DNA of 5,475 bases from a bacterium (GTDB lineage Bacteria > Spirochaetota > JAHITG01): NCBI GenBank assembly GCA_028711675.1, contig JAQTRT010000212.1:1-5475 (forward strand), read 5' to 3'. Positions within the stretch are counted from its first letter, which is position 1. Each line of letters opens with the position of its first letter. Both the position numbers and the translations under genes were made by a program. Positions 1 to 5,475 of this stretch are shown piece after piece. The notes beneath the pieces are model-generated. The model made no database searches, was not told the DNA's origin, and was given only the letters and a program-made list of their open reading frames with translations.

Positions 1-557
1 ACCATTTCCTGTTCGATGGTGGTCGTGTTCGCTTTCATCCGGATGTGTTTCCCCATATCCTTTAAAATAGCCCTGAATCCGTTCTGTGTGTCGGTCAGCC
101 GTACGTTCCATCTGTAATTGATGGCCAGGTTGATGATCATGCTTCCGGCGAGGCGGATGAACTGATAGATGTCCGAAAAGAGCTCGTCGCTCCCTGCGGT
201 CATGCGGCATCCGATGACCAGGTCAGCCTTGTCCTCTTGGATGGGTCTTACCAGCTTGGGGATGTCGGACGGTTTATGAGACCCGTCCGCGTCAATGAAG
301 ACCACGATGGGATGGCGGGCCAGATGCAGGGCTATACGGATAGCCGCGCCTTTTCCTTTTCTGTCGTCGAGAACGAACCTGACCTTGTTCTTCTGGGCGA
401 TCTCCCTGGTCCTGTCCGTGGAATGGCCGTCGATCACGATCAGCTCGTGGGAGTATTTTTTTACGCCTTTGAGCACTTCATCCAGAGTGGCTTCTTCGTT
501 CAAAGTAGGGACCACAACAGAAATTTTATATTTCTTTTTTTTATCTCTTACATCCAT
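1..557 (-). CDS. Family 2 glycosyltransferase, DPM1 / polyprenyl-phosphate sugar synthase type (3' end outside window)
   Basis: Likely transfers a sugar from a nucleotide donor (GDP- or UDP-sugar) to a polyprenyl phosphate at the cytoplasmic face of the membrane. I translated the minus strand from 557: about 186 residues are open to the left edge with no stop. After a lysine-rich start (MDVRDKKKKYK) come the GT2 hallmarks in order: VVVPTLNEE (14-22), the nucleotide-binding VIDGHSTDRT (41-50), LDDRKGKGAAIR (63-74), the metal-binding DADGSHKP (89-96, with D89 and D91 as the DxD pair) and TDTQNGFRA (155-163), followed by a TTTIEQEM segment. This order and spacing fit the DPM1-like subfamily. The ATG at 557-555 overlaps the end of the radical SAM gene by 10 bases and has GAAGGA 9 bases upstream. 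The ATG at 551-553 belongs to the other frame. Any C-terminal membrane helices would lie outside the window. A lipid-linked sugar made here would suit the GT-C-like protein two genes upstream; that pairing is inference. Confidence 0.93.
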   Translation of the reverse strand, partial: MDVRDKKKKYKISVVVPTLNEEATLDEVLKGVKKYSHELIVIDGHSTDRTREIAQKNKVRFVLDDRKGKGAAIRIALHLARHPIVVFIDADGSHKPSDIPKLVRPIQEDKADLVIGCRMTAGSDELFSDIYQFIRLAGSMIINLAINYRWNVRLTDTQNGFRAILKDMGKHIRMKANTTTIEQEM

Positions 558-1972
558 TTTAAAAATTCCTTCACGTTTTTAAAAAAAGTAAGAAGATGTC
601 CGGGTGACCGGATGTTGTCGATAAGGATCCTGACGGCATTTTCTGGCCGGAAATAGAAATTCATGATAAACCTTTTCCTTGTTTTCATTATTGTTCCGGA
701 TTTTAAGTGGGGATAATCCAGGACGGAATAGTTATGCTCCCATTTCTTCCAGTCGCGGGTATTGATCCAGTTGTTCTTTCCGGCCTGGTCATACAGTTCC
801 GTCCCCGGATAAGGCATGGCGCAGTAGTACTGGACAAAATCCAGGTGAAGGCTGTTCACGAATTTTTCCGTTTTCCGCATGCTCTTTTTATCGTCGAATG
901 GGAAACCGATGATCACATGACCTGTCGTTTTCAAACCGGCCTGACGGGCCAGGTTGACGGCTTTTTTAATCTGCTCCAGAGTGGTTTGCTTCTTTATCTT
1001 ATCAAGGATCTCCTGGCTGCCTGATTCAATACCGTACGCAATGTTCCAGCAGCCGGCTTGCTTGATCTTAACGAGCACCTCCAGGTCTACGGCATCCACA
1101 CGGCTGTTGCACACCCATTTGATCCCCAGCTTTTCGTCGATAATGGCCTGGGCCAGGGCCTTCACGAAATTCCTGTCCAGGACGAACTCTTCGGTCCAGA
1201 ACATAAAATTTCGCACCTGAAAGGTCTCCACGTCGTTTTTCAGTTCCTTGATGATGTGCTCAACACTCCGTCTCCGGGGAACACGGCCGTAATATACATA
1301 AGCATTGCAGAAGATGCACCGGAACGGACAGCCGCGGTTTGTGTTGATAAGAAGGAATTTATCATTGGAAAAGGGAAGGCGGTAATTCCCGGTGTTAACG
1401 AAAGACCAGTCCGGAATGGGCAGCTCATCCAGATTCTGGAGAAAGGCCCGTTCTTTTGTCCTGATGATGTTCCTGTCCCTGTCCCGAAAAACCAGGCCGT
1501 CGATAGATGACAGGTCCGTCTTTTTTTCCAGGGCCGACACAAGGTCCCGAACCGTTATCTCCGGCTCGCCGATGATGCAGATGTCCGCATCCGGATGATG
1601 TTCAAGGATATCCCGGTACAGGACTGAAACATGTATGCCGAACAGGACGAAGAGCGTCTCATTGCCGGTATTCTTTTTCAGGTACTGGACCGTGAAAAGG
1701 TCATCCTCGATGGTCGGGGTTGATGTGTTGATGAGGATGACCGCGGGACCGAACTCCTTCACACGGGAAAGAAGCTCGCTGAAATCATTGATGTCCACGC
1801 CGGCATCGATCACTTTCACGGAATGGCCGTTTTTTTTCAGGAGTGTGGCCATAGTCACCATGGTCACCGGGGACATGACATAGCCCCAGGCTCCTTCCCT
1901 TTGCATGCACCTGCCTTCCTTGACCATGACAGTCCTGTCGCGCGTGGGGGGATTTAATATGAGTATTTTCAT
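548..1972 (-). CDS. B12-binding-domain radical SAM protein
   Basis: A cytoplasmic iron-sulfur enzyme that should cleave S-adenosylmethionine to start radical chemistry; family members do methylations, ring closures and other modifications of lipids, cofactors or natural products. The 474 residues split into an N-terminal Rossmann-like, cobalamin-binding-type domain (~1-150: ILILNPP at 3-9, the MSPVTMVTMATLLKKNGH region, then IIGEPEITVRDLV) and a radical SAM barrel (~205-400). The cluster motif CPFRCIFC gives C215, C219 and C222 (CxxxCxxC). Other barrel signatures are FWTEEFVLDR (258-267), YGIESGSQEILDK (313-325), GHVIIGFPFD (351-360) and MPYPGTELY (386-394). The DxHxxG histidine motif of classical B12 proteins is not visible, as is common in this class, so cobalamin use is inferred. 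The C-terminal ~70 residues are basic and partly amphipathic and may touch the membrane. The start at 1972 has a good AAAGGA site 5 bases upstream. The gene follows the membrane protein by 15 bases and overlaps the next gene by 10, so it is very likely in one operon with both. The substrate cannot be named. Confidence 0.95.
   Translation of the reverse strand: MKILILNPPTRDRTVMVKEGRCMQREGAWGYVMSPVTMVTMATLLKKNGHSVKVIDAGVDINDFSELLSRVKEFGPAVILINTSTPTIEDDLFTVQYLKKNTGNETLFVLFGIHVSVLYRDILEHHPDADICIIGEPEITVRDLVSALEKKTDLSSIDGLVFRDRDRNIIRTKERAFLQNLDELPIPDWSFVNTGNYRLPFSNDKFLLINTNRGCPFRCIFCNAYVYYGRVPRRRSVEHIIKELKNDVETFQVRNFMFWTEEFVLDRNFVKALAQAIIDEKLGIKWVCNSRVDAVDLEVLVKIKQAGCWNIAYGIESGSQEILDKIKKQTTLEQIKKAVNLARQAGLKTTGHVIIGFPFDDKKSMRKTEKFVNSLHLDFVQYYCAMPYPGTELYDQAGKNNWINTRDWKKWEHNYSVLDYPHLKSGTIMKTRKRFIMNFYFRPENAVRILIDNIRSPGHLLTFFKNVKEFLKWM
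567..572 (-). promoter_or_regulatory. Ribosome binding site of the GT2 gene, inside the radical SAM coding region
   Basis: GAAGGA on the minus strand, 9 bases before the ATG at 557. It lies within the last codons of the radical SAM gene, whose TAA is at 550-548, so it supports the overlapping start of the glycosyltransferase and translational coupling of the two genes. Confidence 0.75.
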
Positions 1973-1977
1973 GTCCG

Positions 1978-1983
1978 TCCTTT
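1978..1983 (-). promoter_or_regulatory. Ribosome binding site of the radical SAM gene
   Basis: AAAGGA on the minus strand, 5 bases before the ATG at 1972. It sits just after the TAA (1990-1988) of the membrane protein gene, inside a 15-base gap, so ribosomes finishing the upstream gene could restart here. It fixes the start of the radical SAM protein. Confidence 0.8.
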
Positions 1984-1987
1984 ATAT

Positions 1988-4372
1988 TTAATGGAATTCA
2001 TAGCCTGGATGAAAACGGTCCATTTCACCGGCCAGGTATTTATACAGGTTCCCGGATACCTTCTGAAAAGCCGGTCCGGGATCCTGGACGCTGAAAAAAA
2101 CGATCCGGCTGTCGATCGGATTCTGCAGGGCGATGAGCTTTAAATTGGCCTGGTTGAATGATTCATATTTTTTATCAATATAATAATTCCCTTTTCCTTT
2201 GAGGACCAGGAAGATATGGGCGTCTTTCGCGGCTGCTGGTCTCTGGTCAATTGTGGCGGAACGGGCCAGGCTTTTCATATCCTGGACCATATAGGTCCGT
2301 CTATCCTGTCTGGTGTATGGCCCGTATATGATGTCCTCCAGGTTCCCGCTGAAATGAAATAAAGAAGGAATTTTCTTTTTTTTCTCTCTTAAGGCGTAGT
2401 AAAAATATACCTCTTTATTCCGGATGGTTATGGTGTTCGTGTTTTTTAATTTGCTTAATTCCAGGGGAAGCACAAGCCATCTGGGTTCGTAGAATTCTTT
2501 TACGCCCAGATCATAATCCGGATCAATGGTACAGCTGGACCGGATGACCTTTATATTGGTCCGGTAAATTCCATTGATATTGATGGATAGTTCGGCATTT
2601 GTGGAATCCGTGCGGATATCCAGGGCCAGGAGAGCCTGTTCTTTCCCGGTCAGGCTGGAGGGGCTCAGGATGATCTCTTCTTTGATCTGACCCGGATTCA
2701 TGCTGAAATGATTGACGCTTCGGTCATCAATGATCCTGGCCATGAATAATGAATACAGGAACAAGGATAACAGGAGGAAGAGGACCGTTTCATTCCTGTC
2801 CGGAGAGGGGGTCCTGTTCTTCAGAAAAAGAAGGATACTGATGATCAGGAATAAATGAAAAAGGATGATTTGTACTGCGATCAGGCTCTTAATGGACCCA
2901 AGGACCAGGGCCAGAAGGTTTTTATTCATAAGAAGCGAAAAGATGACACACAGGCAAAAAAAGAAAAGGAAGGCCTTGTTGCGGTATCCTTTTTTTATGA
3001 TGAACTCATTGATGGAGAGAACGGAAAGGATAAGAAAGAAGGGGGAAATAACAATGAAATAACGGGTCCCGGGATTGGATAAACCGTAGATCCCGGCAAG
3101 GTAGAAAGTGAGAAAAAGGAAGAATGTTTTAAAATAAAGATGTTTCCTGTCGAGCAGAATGAATCCGGGGATACAGATCAGAAGCAGAAGGAAATGGTAA
3201 TAGTTCAGGTAGCGATACCTTGCCTGCCGCAGCAGGGAACGGGACTGGTAGTTCTCAGGCGGGTAACCGAGCAGGAGCCCGATCTTTTTCAGGGTCATGG
3301 AAATATAAGCCATGGGATGATGTCTGATGATATCGAGTACAGCATACCGGCATACTTCGGAATACCGGTTGAACCAGAACTGATCCGTCCCTCTGGGAAG
3401 ATTATCCCTGAACTCTTTGTTGTGGAATCCCGTGTTCAAACCGAATCCCTGGGCCTGAACACAGCTTCCTGCGTAAAAATTCCGCCATCCTCCGAGGTCC
3501 GCCGGTGTATTTGTCCTGCCCCGCGAGCTCATAAGGCCGTAGAACAGGACCAAGACCATAAAGGAGACCAGGAATACAGCCGTGTTCTTTTTTTTGGTTT
3601 TTTTATCGCTGTTCCCCTGGAAGAAGAGAAAATAAAGGAAGAGGGGGATGAGAAAAAGATAAATGAATTTCTGGGCGATCTTGCTGTAAGCGAAGAGGAA
3701 AAAGAGAACGGCTAGTAATACATAAGGAAATCTCCTGATCCCGGTATCCGAAAGGAGATGCCGGGAATAATAAAATAAGGAAAGGGCCAGAAGGGTCTGG
3801 AAAAGTTCGGTCAAGGTGTAAACAGCGGCGGTGTAAAAAGAAAGATAGAACAAAGAGAGGAGAACACCGGCAAAAGCCCATTTCCGGCCGAGGGACTGTC
3901 TGATAATAAGAAAGATCAGGGCAAAGATCAGGCCTAGGATGAGGGTCTGTGACAGGAGAAGGGGTATCTCTGATTCGCCGAAAAGGAAGATCCAGAAACT
4001 GAGATAGGTGATATAGACGGGAGCCCGGAAGAACGTGTCGATGTCTCCGTAATGATTGAATCCAATCGAGAGGAGCTCCTGTTCGGTCAAACTGTCCGTG
4101 AACAGGCTTCCCAGAAAAGAGAACGGGCTGGACCAGACCTTGGAGAAAAGCTGGGCATTGTGGAAATAGTACCAGTTGTCTCCGCCTTTGCCTGTCCGGT
4201 CATGCGTGTCAACAGGCTGCTGCTGCAGGGTGACAAAGGTGGAAAAGAGGAAGGTCAGTAAGAAGACAAGAAGAAAATCACGGACCTGTTCCCGGCCGAA
4301 GAAGAGCTTGATCTTTTCGGAGAACCGGGGCGCAGGGGCTTGTTCAGGTCTTTGTTCTTTTCTTCTTTTCAT
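1988..4372 (-). CDS. Multi-pass membrane protein, probable GT-C type (PMT/ArnT-like) glycosyltransferase
   Basis: Probably an inner-membrane enzyme that moves a sugar from a polyprenyl-phosphate carrier to an acceptor outside the cytoplasm; the substrate is unknown. What is seen: 794 residues with a basic cytoplasmic N-terminus (MKRRKEQR), a first membrane helix near 33-50, then a loop with acidic residues (D55, D65 in GGDNWYYF) and FFRAPVYITYL at 114-124. Such an acidic first loop and an R-x-P-x-Y motif are common in GT-C enzymes. More hydrophobic segments follow at ~135-157, 165-203, 215-251 and 264-281. A lysine-rich loop (256-262) is probably cytoplasmic. A hydrophilic loop spans ~282-385, and helices resume at ~392-407, 411-430, 435-457, 466-482, 485-517 and 529-547. 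NPGTRYFIVISPF (433-445) resembles the late GT-C motif before a helix. Residues ~550-794 are soluble and probably extracytoplasmic, with beta-rich stretches. The start is the ATG at 4372; the AGGA ahead of it is 13 bases away, so the ribosome site is weak. The family call rests on architecture and short motifs; an O-antigen-ligase-like or otherwise unassigned membrane protein is the alternative. Confidence 0.72.
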   Translation of the reverse strand: MKRRKEQRPEQAPAPRFSEKIKLFFGREQVRDFLLVFLLTFLFSTFVTLQQQPVDTHDRTGKGGDNWYYFHNAQLFSKVWSSPFSFLGSLFTDSLTEQELLSIGFNHYGDIDTFFRAPVYITYLSFWIFLFGESEIPLLLSQTLILGLIFALIFLIIRQSLGRKWAFAGVLLSLFYLSFYTAAVYTLTELFQTLLALSLFYYSRHLLSDTGIRRFPYVLLAVLFFLFAYSKIAQKFIYLFLIPLFLYFLFFQGNSDKKTKKKNTAVFLVSFMVLVLFYGLMSSRGRTNTPADLGGWRNFYAGSCVQAQGFGLNTGFHNKEFRDNLPRGTDQFWFNRYSEVCRYAVLDIIRHHPMAYISMTLKKIGLLLGYPPENYQSRSLLRQARYRYLNYYHFLLLLICIPGFILLDRKHLYFKTFFLFLTFYLAGIYGLSNPGTRYFIVISPFFLILSVLSINEFIIKKGYRNKAFLFFFCLCVIFSLLMNKNLLALVLGSIKSLIAVQIILFHLFLIISILLFLKNRTPSPDRNETVLFLLLSLFLYSLFMARIIDDRSVNHFSMNPGQIKEEIILSPSSLTGKEQALLALDIRTDSTNAELSININGIYRTNIKVIRSSCTIDPDYDLGVKEFYEPRWLVLPLELSKLKNTNTITIRNKEVYFYYALREKKKKIPSLFHFSGNLEDIIYGPYTRQDRRTYMVQDMKSLARSATIDQRPAAAKDAHIFLVLKGKGNYYIDKKYESFNQANLKLIALQNPIDSRIVFFSVQDPGPAFQKVSGNLYKYLAGEMDRFHPGYEFH

Positions 4373-4424
4373 GTTGCTTTTCAGGTCCTATGTCCGGCCG
4401 GCAGGCTGCCAGGGGATGTTCCGG
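4373..4424 (-). other. Intergenic gap between nrdJ and the membrane protein gene
   Basis: This is the only gap of any size in the window, at 52 bases. It is GC-rich in the middle, with a CCGGCCGG palindrome (4394-4401) and a small inverted repeat GGCA-TGCC (4400-4410). No T-run follows on the minus strand, so there is no recognisable intrinsic terminator, and I see no good -35/-10 pair. Read-through from nrdJ is possible, but a promoter inside nrdJ cannot be excluded. Confidence 0.5.
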
Positions 4425-5475
4425 TCAGGAGCACTTGGAATATCCGCATACCGAACACAAAGAACACCCTTCAGCATAGATCATGGTACTGCCGCATTCC
4501 GGGCAGATGATGGGATTCTCGCTTTGGACCTTGGAGAACCCGTTGGAATCTTTTTTCAGTTCGGCTGAGGATTGCATGAATTTATCAATATCCATACTGT
4601 TGATCTTTAAAGCAGCAACCTTTTTATCTTTCTGGGCTTCCGCGTTTTCCTTGAGGTCGTTCAGATAGGTCTCGACCGCTACGGCCACTGCGTCCGGACA
4701 GGAGAGGATGATCCCTTCCTTCATCCGGAAAGGATTGGGGCAGCGGATACCCCTGAGTTCTTTAATAATGGATTTTACATCCACTCCGGAACGCAGGGAA
4801 AGGGAAATGAGGCGTGCGATAGCCTGTGTCTGAGAAGAAGGGCATCCGCCTGCTTTTCCCAGCTGGGCGAATACCTCGCATAGTCCTTCCTGGTCCTCGT
4901 TGATGGTGACGTACATGTTCCCGCATCCGGTAGAAACCCTTATGGTAACTCCTTTGGTATACATGGGCCTGTGCCGCGGCTGGAGCGTGCCCCTGTCCTT
5001 TTCTTTCTCCTCTTTTTGCCCCACATTGAGCACCTGGAGTTCCCGGCTCTTATCCCGGTACACCGTTAATCCTTTGCAGTTTAACCGGTAGGATAACAGG
5101 AAAATGTTCTTGATATCTTCTACCGTGGCTGTGGACGGGAGATTGATCGTTTTACTTACGGCATTATGTGTGTATTTCTGGAAGGCTGCCTGGGTCTTGA
5201 TATGCCATTCCGGTGTGATGTCCATGGCTGTGATGAAAATTTCCTTGATTTCCTCCGGAACATGTTTGATATCCTTCAGCGATCCTTTTTTTACTACCTC
5301 TTCCATAAGGGCTTTTGAATAAAATTTTTGCTGCTTGGCCATTTCTTCGAACAAGGGGTGGATCTCCAGGAATTCACCGATGGATATCTTCCTGAGAAAA
5401 CCCAGGGCGAACAGGGGTTCGATACCGGATGAGGCTCCGGCAATGATGGAGATGGAACCGGTAGGAGCAATGGTG
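4425..5475 (-). CDS. nrdJ: Adenosylcobalamin-dependent (class II) ribonucleoside-diphosphate reductase, C-terminal part (5' end outside window)
   Basis: This enzyme reduces ribonucleotides to deoxyribonucleotides in the cytoplasm, using adenosylcobalamin to make the radical, so it needs no oxygen. The reading frame is open to the right edge; 349 residues are visible and the gene begins outside the window. The visible part opens with TIAPTGSIS, the phosphate-binding loop of the reductase barrel, followed by a GASSGIEPLFA segment typical of NrdJ. About 95 residues later comes AVSKTINLP, another hallmark. Visible residues ~171-255 form a TSCPD-type domain (STGCGNMYVTIN, GGCPSSQTQAIARL). The tail carries CPEC, EGC, CSVC and a final SKCS: cysteines at visible residues 324, 327, 337, 340, 343 and 348, the usual zinc-binding/redox tail that regenerates the active site. 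The active-site cysteines of the barrel lie outside the window. The tail ends intact at a TGA at 4425-4427. An in-frame TTG at 5354 is an internal leucine, not a start. Identification is firm; only the extent upstream is unknown. Confidence 0.97.
   Translation of the reverse strand, partial: TIAPTGSISIIAGASSGIEPLFALGFLRKISIGEFLEIHPLFEEMAKQQKFYSKALMEEVVKKGSLKDIKHVPEEIKEIFITAMDITPEWHIKTQAAFQKYTHNAVSKTINLPSTATVEDIKNIFLLSYRLNCKGLTVYRDKSRELQVLNVGQKEEKEKDRGTLQPRHRPMYTKGVTIRVSTGCGNMYVTINEDQEGLCEVFAQLGKAGGCPSSQTQAIARLISLSLRSGVDVKSIIKELRGIRCPNPFRMKEGIILSCPDAVAVAVETYLNDLKENAEAQKDKKVAALKINSMDIDKFMQSSAELKKDSNGFSKVQSENPIICPECGSTMIYAEGCSLCSVCGYSKCS

Noticed and set aside
237..656. A 139-residue open frame on the plus strand
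   Set aside because: It lies antisense across the end of the radical SAM gene and the start of the GT2 gene, both supported by clear family motifs.
1058..1510. A 150-residue open frame on the plus strand
   Set aside because: It is antisense to the radical SAM barrel, including the region of the iron-sulfur cysteines, and shows no domain of its own.
3140..3715. A 191-residue open frame on the plus strand
   Set aside because: It is antisense to the membrane protein gene, has low-complexity charged sequence, no recognisable domain and no good ribosome site; it is a shadow of the lysine- and leucine-rich coding strand.
3603..3881. A 92-residue minus-strand frame
   Set aside because: It lies fully inside the membrane protein gene in another frame; the 794-residue frame has coherent membrane segments and loops through this region.
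4394..4410. GC-rich palindrome and small inverted repeat as a terminator after nrdJ
   Set aside because: The stem is only about 4 base pairs with a 3-base loop and no T-run follows on the minus strand, so it does not meet the form of an intrinsic terminator.

Overview
The window holds four genes, all read from the minus strand and packed tightly, so the transcription order runs from the right edge to the left. In that order they are: (1) the C-terminal 349 residues of an adenosylcobalamin-dependent (class II) ribonucleotide reductase, nrdJ, cut by the right edge; (2) a 794-residue multi-pass membrane protein that looks like a GT-C type, lipid-linked-sugar-dependent glycosyltransferase; (3) a 474-residue radical SAM protein with an N-terminal B12-binding-like domain; (4) the N-terminal ~186 residues of a family 2 glycosyltransferase of the DPM1 / polyprenyl-phosphate sugar synthase type, cut by the left edge.

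Layout: nrdJ ends at 4425. A 52-base gap with no convincing terminator or promoter follows, and the membrane protein occupies 4372-1988. A 15-base gap containing a good Shine-Dalgarno leads into the radical SAM gene (1972-548). Its last 10 bases overlap the start of the GT2 gene (557 to the left edge), whose Shine-Dalgarno lies inside the radical SAM coding region. The last three genes therefore look like one translationally coupled operon. Whether nrdJ belongs to the same transcript cannot be decided here. No stretch above 300 bases lacks a gene, and I see no RNA genes, mobile elements, CRISPR arrays or long repeats.

Function (inference): the DPM1-like GT2 would charge a polyprenyl phosphate with a sugar on the cytoplasmic face, and the GT-C-like protein would use such a lipid-linked sugar on the outer face of the membrane. 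The B12-type radical SAM enzyme could modify the lipid or glycan (for example by methylation or another radical reaction). Together they suggest a small cell-envelope glycan or glycolipid module. The substrate cannot be read from the sequence.

Organism: a bacterium with moderate GC, Shine-Dalgarno-led genes and lysine-rich, A-tract-rich coding. The class II reductase and the oxygen-sensitive radical SAM protein suggest an anaerobic or microaerophilic life and a need for cobalamin. Such gene sets are frequent in uncultivated anaerobic lineages (Omnitrophota and relatives, some Deltaproteobacteria-type groups), but I cannot assign a phylum from this window.
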